Source: Holophagaceae bacterium (lineage in GTDB: Bacteria; Acidobacteriota; Holophagae; Holophagales; Holophagaceae). Taken from it: DNA of 11,146 bases. The stretch covers positions 1-11,146 of the forward strand of contig JANXQX010000134.1 in assembly GCA_025353305.1 (NCBI GenBank). Direction: 5' to 3'. Positions 4,550-11,146 of the stretch are shown in pieces; position 1 is the first letter of the stretch, and the number at the start of each line of letters is the position of its first letter. Position numbers and translations under genes: made by a program. The notes beneath the pieces are model-generated. The model was not told the DNA's origin. It did no database searches and saw only the letters and a list, made by a program, of their open reading frames with translations.

Positions 4550-5905
4550 GCTGTTCGCATCCCCCAGCATCTTGGCGATGAGGAAGGCCATCTCCAGACT
4601 CTGGCTGCGGTTGAGGCGGGGATCGCAGCCGCTGAGGTAGGAGCGGCCTAGGTCGGCCTCGGCGAGGCCCTCCACGCCGCCGATGCACTCGGTGACGGGC
4701 TGGCCGGTGAGCTCGAAGTGCACGGCGCCCAGGTGCGAGCCCAGGCGGCGGTGCAGGGCCATGACCTCGCGCAGCTCCTGGAGGATGTCGCCGAAGGCCC
4801 GGGTTTTAATCCCGCCCTTCGTGGTGCGGCCGTTGCCGTGCATGGGATCGCAGCTCCAGAGCACGGGGTGGCCCGAGCCCTTCACCGCCTCCACGAGCCT
4901 GGGCAGCAGGGCCTGGGCCTTGCCGGCCCCGAACCGGGTGATGAGGGTGAGCCGGCCCGGCTCCCGCTGGGGATCCAGGATCTCGAGGGTGCGGAGCAAT
5001 TCATCGGGCTTCATGGCGGGCCCCACCTTCAGGCCGAGGGGGTTGCGCAGGCCCCGGGCGTATTCCAGGTGGGCGCCGCCCAGCTGGCGCGTGCGCTCGC
5101 CGATCCAGAGGAAGTGGGCGCCCAGGTTGTAGTGCCCGTCGCGGCCGGGGCGCGTCATGGCCTCCTCGAAGGGCAGGTGCAGGGCCTCGTGGCTGGTGAA
5201 CAGCTCACCGGTGCGCAGGTGCGCGGGCAGCCCGCCCAGGCGCCGGACGAAGTCCAGGGACTGCTGGGCCAGGCGCAGGGTGGCGCGGTAGTGGCCGGCA
5301 TCCTGCTTCGCCCAGGGCAGTTCCCAGCGCTCGGGATGGTGCAGGTCCGCGAAGCCGCCGTCCACCAGGGCCCGCAGGTGGTTCAGCGTGGCGCCGGCCC
5401 GGAAGTAGGCCCGCAGCAGCCGGTGCGGATCCGGCGTACGGTCATCCGGAGCCAGGCCGTTCACGAGGTCGCCCCGGTAGACCGACACCTCGCGGCCGTC
5501 CACCTTTTCCGTGGCCCCGCTGCGGGGCTTGCCGTACTGGCCGGCGATGCGCCCCAGGTGGATGACCGGCGTGCGGCCCACGTGGGTGATGAGCACGGAC
5601 ATCTGGAGCAGCACGCGCAGCTTATCGGCGATGAGATCGCCCCGGCAGTCCGCGAAGGCCTCGGCGCAGTCGCCGCCCTGGAGCAGGAAGCGCCGGCCTT
5701 CGGCGGCCTCCGCCAATTGCGCGCGCAGCTGGTCCACTTCCTCCGCCACCACCAGGGGCGGCAGCAGGCGCAGCTCCGCGAGGGCCGCCTCCAGGGCGAC
5801 CGCATCGGGATAGTCGGGCTGCTGGGCGGCGGGGAAGGCACGCCAGGAATCGGGCCGCCAAGCCTTCGAGGCGGAGTCCTTCGTCGTCTCCAATCGGGCA
5901 CTCAT
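4544..5905 (-). CDS. aroG: Class II 3-deoxy-7-phosphoheptulonate (DAHP) synthase
   Basis: This 453-residue cytoplasmic enzyme condenses phosphoenolpyruvate with erythrose 4-phosphate, the first step of the shikimate pathway. It is clearly the class II (plant/actinobacterial) type. Visible motifs are FLLQGGDCAEAF (73-84), AGQYGKPRSG (121-130), VYRGD (142-146), TSHEALHLPFE (237-247), LWSCDPMHGN (349-358), HFELTGQPVTECIGG (396-410) and SGCDPRLNRSQSLE (425-438). By family analogy C80, H356, E398 and D428 are the metal ligands. The length is normal for the class. The start at 5905 overlaps the pheA stop by 4 nt (ATGA), with GGAGG 4 nt upstream inside pheA, implying translational coupling. The final codons overlap the R' core of the last attC of the integron. 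The symbol aroG is used in the generic sense. Confidence 0.95.
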   Translation of the reverse strand: MSARLETTKDSASKAWRPDSWRAFPAAQQPDYPDAVALEAALAELRLLPPLVVAEEVDQLRAQLAEAAEGRRFLLQGGDCAEAFADCRGDLIADKLRVLLQMSVLITHVGRTPVIHLGRIAGQYGKPRSGATEKVDGREVSVYRGDLVNGLAPDDRTPDPHRLLRAYFRAGATLNHLRALVDGGFADLHHPERWELPWAKQDAGHYRATLRLAQQSLDFVRRLGGLPAHLRTGELFTSHEALHLPFEEAMTRPGRDGHYNLGAHFLWIGERTRQLGGAHLEYARGLRNPLGLKVGPAMKPDELLRTLEILDPQREPGRLTLITRFGAGKAQALLPRLVEAVKGSGHPVLWSCDPMHGNGRTTKGGIKTRAFGDILQELREVMALHRRLGSHLGAVHFELTGQPVTECIGGVEGLAEADLGRSYLSGCDPRLNRSQSLEMAFLIAKMLGDANSA

Positions 5906-7017
5906 GCGACCTCCGGAGCCTTGGGATAGCTGCCCAGCACCCGCAGCTGGGCGCCGCTCTGGCGGAGCTCCTCCAGGGCCGCCGCCACGGAGGGCTCCTG
6001 GGCATGGCCCTCCAGGTCGAGGAAGAAGGCGTACTCCCAGGCCCGGCGCCGGGTGGGGCGGCTCTGGATGCGGCTGAGGTTGAGGCCGTACCGGGCCAGC
6101 GGTTCCAGCAACCGCAGCAGCGCGCCGGGCCCGTCCTGGGCCAGGGCCAGCAGGCTGCAGAGGTCCCGCCCCGTGGGCTCGGCGGACTTGGGGCCCAGCA
6201 CCAGGAACCGGGTGGCGTTGGTGGTGAGGTCCTGGATGCGCGTCTCCGCGACCTTGAGGCCGAAGAGCTCCGCCGCCATCTCCGAGGCGATGGCGGCGCC
6301 CTCGGCGTCCTCCCGGGCCAGGCGCGCGGCCTCGGAGGTGGACGGGGCCTCCACGCGATCCGCCTGGGGCAGGTGCTGTTCGAGCCACTTCCGGCACTGG
6401 CCCAGGGCCTGGGGATGGGAGTAGACACGGCGCACCGCGGCCAGATCGAGATCCGTGCGCAGGAGCAGGGCCTGGTCCACGGGCAGGAGGATCTCGGCAC
6501 AGATCTGGAGCGGGCTTTCGAGAAAGGCGTCGAGGGTGGAATCCACGGCGCCCTCGGTGGCGTTCTCCACGGGCACCACGCCGTAGTCCGCCCGGCCCCG
6601 CTCCACCGCCTGGAAGACGGCGGCGATGGTGCCCATGGGCGCGGCCTGGCTGGACATGCCGAACTGGTGCCGCGCCGCCAGGTGGGTGAAGGTGCCCTCG
6701 GGGCCGAGGAAGGCCACCCGCAGCGGCTTCTCGAGGCTGAGGCAGGCGCTCATGATCTCCTGGAACACGCCCCGGATGGCGGCGGTGGGGAAGGGCCCGG
6801 GGTTGCCGGCCTCGAGCCGGGCCAGCACCTCCCGTTCCCGCTTGGGGGTGTGGTACGGCGCCTCCGGGGCCGCGGCGGCCTTGATCCGGCCCACGTCCCC
6901 CGCCAGCGCGGCCCGGCGGTTGAGCAGCTCCAGCATCTGGTTGTCCAGGGCGTCGATGCCCTTCCGGAGGACGGCCAGGTCCAAGCCGTCGGGCGCTGAA
7001 TCGGAATGCTGGGTCAT
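5902..7017 (-). CDS. pheA: Bifunctional chorismate mutase/prephenate dehydratase
   Basis: A 371-residue P-protein converting chorismate to prephenate and then phenylpyruvate for phenylalanine synthesis. The AroQ-type chorismate mutase domain covers about 12-97, with R18, R35 and K46 in conserved places (LRKGIDALD, NRRAALA, VGRIK). The prephenate dehydratase domain covers about 100-276: VAFLGPEGTFTHLAA (101-115), GVVPVENATEGAVDS (146-160) and the TTNATRFLVLG motif with T269-R270-F271. A C-terminal ACT domain (about 285-363) has the GALL motif (298-301). The usual ESRP allosteric motif reads QSRP (318-321). ATG 7017 is chosen because AGGAG (7029-7025) is 7 nt upstream; a start at 7038 would lie in the attenuator T-tract. 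It is probably regulated by the Phe leader described separately and feeds translation of aroG. Confidence 0.95.
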   Translation of the reverse strand: MTQHSDSAPDGLDLAVLRKGIDALDNQMLELLNRRAALAGDVGRIKAAAAPEAPYHTPKREREVLARLEAGNPGPFPTAAIRGVFQEIMSACLSLEKPLRVAFLGPEGTFTHLAARHQFGMSSQAAPMGTIAAVFQAVERGRADYGVVPVENATEGAVDSTLDAFLESPLQICAEILLPVDQALLLRTDLDLAAVRRVYSHPQALGQCRKWLEQHLPQADRVEAPSTSEAARLAREDAEGAAIASEMAAELFGLKVAETRIQDLTTNATRFLVLGPKSAEPTGRDLCSLLALAQDGPGALLRLLEPLARYGLNLSRIQSRPTRRRAWEYAFFLDLEGHAQEPSVAAALEELRQSGAQLRVLGSYPKAPEVA

Positions 7018-7030
7018 GACGGATCTCCTG

Positions 7031-7067
7031 AAAACCAAAAACCCCCGAGCCTGTAGGGTCTCGGGGG
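7031..7067 (-). terminator. Intrinsic terminator of the pheA attenuator
   Basis: Read on the minus strand, the 8-bp stem CCCCCGAG/CTCGGGGG (7067-7060 with 7049-7042) can be extended by two inner G-C pairs. It is followed immediately by TTTTTGGTTTT (7041-7031). The T-tract ends one base before the pheA Shine-Dalgarno AGGAG. An intrinsic terminator directly in front of a gene's ribosome binding site makes sense only as a conditional (attenuator) element. Confidence 0.9.
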
Positions 7068-7091
7068 CGGAAGGGAAGGTCGGTGGGGAAT

Positions 7092-7160
7092 CTAGACGCC
7101 GACGGCCCTCGCACCCGAGGCGCGAAAGCTAAACAGGAAGGCGGGGGTCGGGAAGGTCAT
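7092..7160 (-). CDS. pheL: Putative Phe-rich leader peptide of pheA
   Basis: A 22-codon ORF from ATG 7160 to TAG 7092. It begins MTFPTPAFLFSF and has four Phe codons (positions 3, 8, 10, 12) in its first twelve, far above chance for such a short frame. The stop lies 24 nt before the terminator stem of the pheA attenuator, as in known phe leader peptides such as E. coli pheL. An in-frame ATG at 7166 would add two residues. No strong Shine-Dalgarno is visible, and the 7166 start lies in a 6-bp-arm hairpin (CATGGT/ACCATG, 7164-7181). The symbol is by analogy only. Confidence 0.75.
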   Translation of the reverse strand: MTFPTPAFLFSFRASGARAVGV

Positions 7161-7210
7161 CAACATGGTCTAGAAACCATGCCCCAGTCGGGGCCGAACT
7201 TCAAGGCCCA

Positions 7211-7657
7211 TCAGGCCCCGAGGTGGGTGATCACCTCGGCCAGGCAGGCCTCCCACACCTCGTCGGGGGTCTCCTCGAGGAAGAATTCCACGGCATGGCC
7301 CGCGGGCCGGGCCTCGGGATGCAGCGACCAGGCCTCGAACAGCGCATCCAGGGGCGCGGCGTTGAGCTTGTTGCGCCGCAGCTTGTGGGACTTGCGGATG
7401 CGGTCGGGCTCGGGGCCCCGCAGGCAGACGCCCTCCCGGCGGGTGGCCACGAAGGTGAAGGCCTGGGCCCACTTCCCGTCGATGAGCTGGTTGAAGTGCA
7501 GGAAGGAGCCGTGGTGGCTCACGCTGAGGTCCAGCAGGCGAGACTTGCCGCGCCAGCGGCTGGCCCAATGGGGCAGGATCACCGCCAGCCGGGCCCGCTC
7601 GGAGGGATGGTGCAGGCACCTCTGGGCGGCAAGCAGGAATTCTTCAATGGGGTCCAC
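7211..7657 (-). CDS. Conserved-looking hypothetical protein
   Basis: A 148-residue soluble protein that I do not recognise. The amino-acid mix is natural (DPIEEFLLAAQ near the start, a basic LAVILPHWASRWRGKSRLLD, a central SHHGSFLHFNQLIDGKWAQA, an acidic VEFFLEETPDEVWEACLAE near the end). The opposite-strand frame across the same stretch is repetitive in Gly, Ala and Gln, which supports the minus strand as coding. There are no membrane segments or obvious catalytic signature. The start is uncertain: GTG 7657 has GGAG 9 nt upstream, while GTG 7675 (six codons earlier) has TAGGG 5 nt upstream. It ends 44 nt before the 7166 start of the pheA leader and could be co-transcribed with pheA-aroG. It is divergent from the sensor kinase. 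Confidence 0.65.
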   Translation of the reverse strand: MDPIEEFLLAAQRCLHHPSERARLAVILPHWASRWRGKSRLLDLSVSHHGSFLHFNQLIDGKWAQAFTFVATRREGVCLRGPEPDRIRKSHKLRRNKLNAAPLDALFEAWSLHPEARPAGHAVEFFLEETPDEVWEACLAEVITHLGA

Positions 7658-7798
7658 GCAGGCGGTCTCCGGCACCTCCACCCTACCGCGACCGGGCTGC
7701 TCCGGCCTTTCATGATTTCCGGTGGGAGTATTGCCGATACCATCGACATGCGCCCCAAACCCATGATGCAGATATTCACCCCGTCTACTTCCCCCCTG

Positions 7799-10372
7799 AT
7801 GAGCTTCAAGCATCGCCCCTGGGGCTGGGCCCTGCTTCTGCTGGCCATGGGGGCGGCCGCCACCCTCGTCCTGCACCAGGCCACGGTCACGGCCCAGCAG
7901 CAGCGCGATGTGGCCCGAATCCAGCGGTTCGTGACCCGCACTGAACTCGCCATCCAGAACCGGGTGGGCCGGTACGAGGACATCCTCCGCGGGGCGAAGG
8001 GGATGGTGCTCGAGGCGAAGCCCGAGGTCACCGCGGAGGCCTGGCGGACCTACGTCGAGCACCTGGACCTCGCCAAGCGCCACGCCGGCCTCACCAGCCT
8101 CGCCTACATCGTGCCCGTGCCGAAGGCCGACCTGCAGGACTACCTGCTGCGACATGCCCAGCTCACGGGCCGCTATCACCGTCCCAGGATGGATCCCCGT
8201 CCCCTCCGGGACCCGGGCCTGGACCCGGACCACCTGATGATCGAGCTCTGCGAGCCCGCCGAACAGAGCCCGGGCGCCCTGGGGCTGGATGTGGGCGCCA
8301 GCTACACGCAACGAAGCGCGGCCGAGCGCGCGCGGGCCACCGGCAGGCCCACCCTCTCGGGCCTGCTGTACTTCACCAACGGCCAGGTCAGACAGCCGGC
8401 GGTGACCCTGTGGGTGCCCATCTTCCGGCAGGAACCTGCGCAGGACTCGGCCCTGAATCACGGGAAGGAGTTCCAGGGGTGGGTCTCCGCGGGCATCCTC
8501 CTCCCTCCGCTCATGGAGGATGTCCTCCGCGGGGAGGATGTGGAGATCGCCTTCGAAGTGGTGGACGCCCTGGCCGATCCGGAGTCGCCGCGGCTCTACC
8601 GGAGCCCGGACTGGCCGGCCGGCATCCCGGCGGCCAACCTCCGGACCCTGGACCTGCCCGGGCGGGGCTGGAACCTGGGCTATGCGCCCAAGCCGGGCTT
8701 CTTCCGGACGGAGGGACGCCATCTGCCCGATTGGGTGCTCTTTGGCGGCCTGGGCATGAGCCTCTGCCTGGCGGCGGTGGCGTGGTCCCTGGTGGGAACC
8801 CGGGCCCGGGCCCTCGCGCTGGCCCACGACATGACGGCTTCCCTCCACGAGGCCATCCAGCGGAACCGCAGCCACCTGGAGAACACCCCCCTGGCGGTGA
8901 TCGAGACCGACGCCTCGTTTCGGATCCGGGACTGGAACCCCGCCGCGGAGGTCACCTTCGGCTACCCGCGGGAGGAGGTGCTCGGGAAGGACCCGCGGTT
9001 CCTGATCCCCGAAGAGCGCCAGGAGGAAGTCGACCAGCGGAGGAGTGTCCTGACGACCGGCGGATCCAGCGGCATGCGCCTCACCCTTCCGGCGGTGGCC
9101 AACACGGGCCAGCGACTCCTCTGCGACTGGTACATCACGGGGCTCCAGGACGATGAGGGCGGCTTCGCCGGCGCGATCTTCCTGGCGGATGACATCACCG
9201 AGCGGAAACGCACCGAGGACGCCCTCAGGCAGACCCAGAAGCTGGAGAGCCTCGGGGTCCTGGCCGGGGGCATTGCCCACGACTTCAACAACCTGCTCAC
9301 CGCCATCATGGGCAATGCGGATGTGGCCATGGGCCTCAGCCCCGCGGATTCCCGCCTCCGGGACTGCATCCAGCGCATCGAATCCGCCACCCAGAGGGGG
9401 TCGGACCTCGCGCGCCAGCTGCTGGCCTATGCCGGCAAGGGGCACTTCGCCGTCAAGGCCCAGGACCTCAACCGCATCATCCAGGAGATGGGCGAGCTGC
9501 TGACGGTCTCCATCTCCAAGAAGGTGGCCCTCTGCTACGACCTGCAGCCGGGGCTCCCGCCCGTGGAGGCGGACAGCGCCCAGTTCCAGCAGGTGGCCAT
9601 GAACCTGGTGATCAACGCCTCCGAGGCCATCGGCGACCAGACCGGCACGGACACCCTGCGGACCAGGGCCGCTCGATACACCCAGGCCCAGCTCTCCAGC
9701 GAGTTCCCGGGGCAGGTGCTCGAGCCGGGCCTCTACGTGCGCATGGAGGTCGCCGACGACGGCTGCGGCATGGATGCCGAGACCATCGGGCGCATCTTCG
9801 ATCCCTTCTTCACCACCAAGTTCACCGGCCGGGGCCTCGGCCTCTCCGCCATGCTCGGCATCGTCCGCGGGCACCGGGCGGGGATCCGGGTGGAGAGTTC
9901 GACGGGATTGGGCACCACCTTCACCCTCCTCTTTCCGGCCAGCGAAGCCAGGGTGCCGGCGGAACCCGACCAGCCCCTCTCCTCGGAGCCCCTCAAGGGA
10001 CTCGTCCTGGTGGTGGACGATGAGGGCATCATCCGCGATCTGGCCCGCAGCGCCCTCGAATCCGCGGGATTCACGGTCCTCGAGGCGAAGGACGGCCGGG
10101 AGGCCGTGGAGCTCTTCCGGGCCCGGAAGGAACGCATCGATTTCGTCTTCCTCGACATGACCATGCCCCGGATGGGAGGGGCGGAGGCCTTCCGGCTGAT
10201 CCGCGGGATGGATCCCTCGGTGAAAGTGATGCTGACCAGCGGGTACACCCAGAGGGAGTCGCTGGAGTCCCTGGCCGACCTGCCCCCGGATGGATTCCTC
10301 CAGAAGCCCTTCCGAGTCCGGGACTTGGTGGCCAAGGTCCGGGAACTCATGACCCAGAAACGGCCCGATTGA
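7799..10372 (+). CDS. Hybrid sensor histidine kinase (CHASE-PAS-HisKA-HATPase-REC)
   Basis: An 857-residue inner-membrane sensor. TM1 is at about 8-28, followed by a periplasmic CHASE domain (about 40-270, including EAWRTYVEHLDLAKRHAGL and SLAYIVPVPKADL) and TM2 at about 312-333. A PAS domain spans about 355-472 (LAVIETDASFRIRDWNPAAE). In HisKA the phospho-acceptor is H494 in GGIAHDFNN. The HATPase domain has N-box MNLVINASEA (601-610), G-box DDGCGMD (653-659), DPFFTTKF and GRGLGLS. A C-terminal receiver has D740/D741, phospho-acceptor D786 (VFLDMTMP) and K836. CHASE domains sense small extracellular molecules; the ligand is unknown. The start is uncertain: ATG 7799 directly precedes TM1 but lacks a clear ribosome binding site, and in-frame ATGs at 7712, 7748, 7763 and 7766 are possible. 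The GGIAHDFNN type often works with an unlinked response regulator. Confidence 0.92.
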   Translation: MSFKHRPWGWALLLLAMGAAATLVLHQATVTAQQQRDVARIQRFVTRTELAIQNRVGRYEDILRGAKGMVLEAKPEVTAEAWRTYVEHLDLAKRHAGLTSLAYIVPVPKADLQDYLLRHAQLTGRYHRPRMDPRPLRDPGLDPDHLMIELCEPAEQSPGALGLDVGASYTQRSAAERARATGRPTLSGLLYFTNGQVRQPAVTLWVPIFRQEPAQDSALNHGKEFQGWVSAGILLPPLMEDVLRGEDVEIAFEVVDALADPESPRLYRSPDWPAGIPAANLRTLDLPGRGWNLGYAPKPGFFRTEGRHLPDWVLFGGLGMSLCLAAVAWSLVGTRARALALAHDMTASLHEAIQRNRSHLENTPLAVIETDASFRIRDWNPAAEVTFGYPREEVLGKDPRFLIPEERQEEVDQRRSVLTTGGSSGMRLTLPAVANTGQRLLCDWYITGLQDDEGGFAGAIFLADDITERKRTEDALRQTQKLESLGVLAGGIAHDFNNLLTAIMGNADVAMGLSPADSRLRDCIQRIESATQRGSDLARQLLAYAGKGHFAVKAQDLNRIIQEMGELLTVSISKKVALCYDLQPGLPPVEADSAQFQQVAMNLVINASEAIGDQTGTDTLRTRAARYTQAQLSSEFPGQVLEPGLYVRMEVADDGCGMDAETIGRIFDPFFTTKFTGRGLGLSAMLGIVRGHRAGIRVESSTGLGTTFTLLFPASEARVPAEPDQPLSSEPLKGLVLVVDDEGIIRDLARSALESAGFTVLEAKDGREAVELFRARKERIDFVFLDMTMPRMGGAEAFRLIRGMDPSVKVMLTSGYTQRESLESLADLPPDGFLQKPFRVRDLVAKVRELMTQKRPD

Positions 10373-10526
10373 ATCAACCGTATAGGCAATTGGAAATATT
10401 TATTCCATCTCCTAAACCCTGCCACTGCAGGCCTCTGTGCTTTGCATCACAACCGTTCCCAATTTGGTCTTTAGACAAAGAAATCAGCCTCCGCTCATTC
10501 CATGCTGGACGGATCTGGAGGCGTTC
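10373..10526 (+). other. AT-richer intergenic region before the hemerythrin fusion gene
   Basis: The 154-bp gap has notably more A+T than the flanking genes. It contains imperfect dyads TCTTT-AGAC-AAAGA (about 10468-10481) and GGAA-N7-TTCC (about 10391-10405). No convincing intrinsic terminator for the kinase gene is present. The composition suggests the promoter of the downstream gene, but no -35/-10 pair stands out. Confidence 0.4.
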
Positions 10527-11146
10527 ATGTCTGACTCGGCCACCCACCTGCTCACTTCTGAAAAGCTGCCGGCCCCCAATTGGCATGCGACCCATCAGGA
10601 AGCCCAGGATCGTCTCACCCGCATGGCCGGGGCCCTTGCCGCCGGGGACTGGAAGGGGGTCGATGAGGGGGCCCGGTGGGTCTACGAGGTGCTCCGGGCC
10701 CACAACGAGGCCGAGGAACGTGAACTCTTCCCCCTGCTCGAGGAGATCGGGGCCGAGAACCTCTACCAGCGCCTCTATGACGATCACCGCCAGATGTGGG
10801 AGCTGAACCTCCAGCTGCTGAGCGAGATCAACGAGGGCGCCGTCCGCGCCCCCCGCTCCCTGACGCTGCTTGGCCAGCGCCTGGTGGACCTGATCCGCGA
10901 CCACATCGAGGCGGAGGAGCAGCTGATGCTCCCCCTGCTGAAGGGCAAGTCCCTCTACTGGTCCGAGGATGAGACCCAGGAAGGCTACCTGATCCTGGAG
11001 AAGAAGCTCATCGCGCCTGAAACCTGGTCGTTCATTGTCCAGGCGCCCCAGGTGGCCCGGGGCCGTAAGCCCGGCCAGTTCTTCATGGTGGCTCCCTTCC
11101 CCGAAAGCGAGCGCATCCCGCTCACCCTCGCCGGCGGCGACGCACG
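10527..11146 (+). CDS. Hemerythrin HHE domain fused to NfnA/SudB-type FAD-binding reductase subunit (5' part)
   Basis: The frame runs open from ATG 10527 to the right window edge (206 codons visible). GGAGG lies 5 nt upstream. Residues 1-140 form a hemerythrin-like four-helix HHE domain: H23, H59-x3-E63 (RAHNEAEERELFPLL), H87 (DDHRQMW) and H126-x3-E130 (DHIEAEEQLMLPLL) are the expected di-iron ligands. From about residue 153 the sequence changes to GYLILEKKLIAPETWSFIVQ, then KPGQFFMVAP and RIPLTLAGGD (196-205). This is the N-terminal FAD-binding barrel of ferredoxin:NADP+ oxidoreductase alpha/sulfide dehydrogenase SudB/NfnA-type proteins, where RxPLT-like residues contact FAD. No stop or frameshift separates the two parts. 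The NAD-binding and iron-sulfur regions would lie beyond the window. The protein is likely cytoplasmic. Substrate and partner are inferred from family only. Confidence 0.85.
   Translation, partial: MSDSATHLLTSEKLPAPNWHATHQEAQDRLTRMAGALAAGDWKGVDEGARWVYEVLRAHNEAEERELFPLLEEIGAENLYQRLYDDHRQMWELNLQLLSEINEGAVRAPRSLTLLGQRLVDLIRDHIEAEEQLMLPLLKGKSLYWSEDETQEGYLILEKKLIAPETWSFIVQAPQVARGRKPGQFFMVAPFPESERIPLTLAGGDA

Larger units (their letters stand above)
7031..7166 (-). promoter_or_regulatory. Phenylalanine-type transcription attenuator region upstream of pheA
   Basis: The region has the parts of ribosome-mediated attenuation in order. First comes a short ORF rich in Phe codons (7160-7092). Then comes a hairpin CCTCG (loop GGTG) CGAGG within its second half (7120-7107). 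Last is a terminator with T-tract (7067-7031). The leader CTCGGG (7119-7114) duplicates the first six bases of the terminator's 3' arm, so it can compete for the 5' arm CCCGAG. GTCGG (around 7104) can also pair with CCGAC (around 7086-7082). Which pairing is the true antiterminator is not resolved by eye. Stalling at Phe codons under phenylalanine limitation would be expected to permit read-through into pheA-aroG. Confidence 0.75.

Noticed and set aside
4718..5929. A 403-codon open frame on the + strand across aroG
   Set aside because: It is a shadow of a high-GC gene: its translation is low-complexity and rich in Gly, Ala, Gln and Val, while the minus strand encodes an unmistakable class II DAHP synthase.
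4544..7114. A single 856-codon minus-strand frame through the pheA region and aroG
   Set aside because: Upstream of ATG 5905 it runs out of frame with pheA and gives Pro/Gly/Arg-rich nonsense; the true aroG start overlaps the pheA stop.
7176..7204. Promoter for the Phe leader (TTGAAG, 17 nt, CATGGT on the minus strand)
   Set aside because: The -10 match is poor, and random matches of this quality are common; not enough to call a promoter.
7226..7235. GGTGATCACC palindrome as an operator
   Set aside because: It lies within the coding end of the hypothetical gene and a 10-bp palindrome is unremarkable without other support.
7223..7798. N-terminal extension of the sensor kinase back to 7223
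   Set aside because: The extension overlaps the minus-strand hypothetical gene and is low-complexity; TM1 and CHASE begin naturally after ATG 7799.
7211..9874. An 887-codon minus-strand frame opposite the sensor kinase
   Set aside because: Only its last roughly 150 codons look like a protein; the rest is the antisense of well-defined kinase domains.

Overview
The window falls into two compartments that meet near position 4549. The left 4.5 kb is the distal (3') end of an integron gene-cassette array. Short, unrelated, mostly promoterless genes all lie on the + strand. They are separated by related 97-160 bp imperfect inverted repeats with attC architecture: a GCCTAAC-like R'' core, an L'' box, a variable centre, an L' box and a GTTAGGC-like R' core. 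The right 6.6 kb is stable, very GC-rich chromosome with housekeeping, sensory and redox genes. No integrase gene is visible. From the attC orientation, intI and attI would lie to the left of position 1. The species cannot be fixed from sequence alone. High GC, a class II DAHP synthase coupled to a bifunctional PheA, a CHASE/PAS hybrid kinase and a hemerythrin-flavoprotein fusion suggest an environmental, possibly anaerobic or micro-aerobic bacterium. Acidobacteriota (Holophagae) is a guess, not a conclusion.

Cassette array (1-4549), in order: the 3' end of a RibD/DHFR-like reductase, attC; a second complete RibD/DHFR-like reductase (420-1001), long attC; a DUF2200 protein (1287-1637), attC; a seven-helix SWEET/PQ-loop-like membrane protein (1797-2393), long attC; a SAM-dependent methyltransferase (2620-3483), weak attC; an SRPBCC/AHSA1 protein (3599-4027), attC; a small three-helix membrane protein (4136-4420), terminal attC. 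The R' core of the last attC contains the stop codon of the convergent chromosomal gene aroG. The cassettes share no obvious pathway, which is normal for such arrays.

Chromosomal side: pheA (chorismate mutase/prephenate dehydratase/ACT) and aroG (class II DAHP synthase) form a translationally coupled minus-strand operon with an ATGA overlap. They supply the first step of the shikimate pathway and the last committed steps to phenylalanine. Upstream of pheA is what looks like a classical ribosome-mediated attenuator: a short leader peptide with four Phe codons in its first twelve, then a GC-rich hairpin with a T-tract ending just before the pheA ribosome binding site. Further upstream on the same strand is a small conserved-looking protein of unknown function.

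Divergent from these is a hybrid sensor kinase (TM-CHASE-TM-PAS-HisKA-HATPase-REC, 7799-10372). It is followed after an AT-richer 154 bp gap by the start of a fusion gene (10527 to the window edge). This encodes a complete hemerythrin HHE domain joined in frame to the start of an NfnA/SudB-type FAD-binding ferredoxin:NADP+ oxidoreductase subunit.
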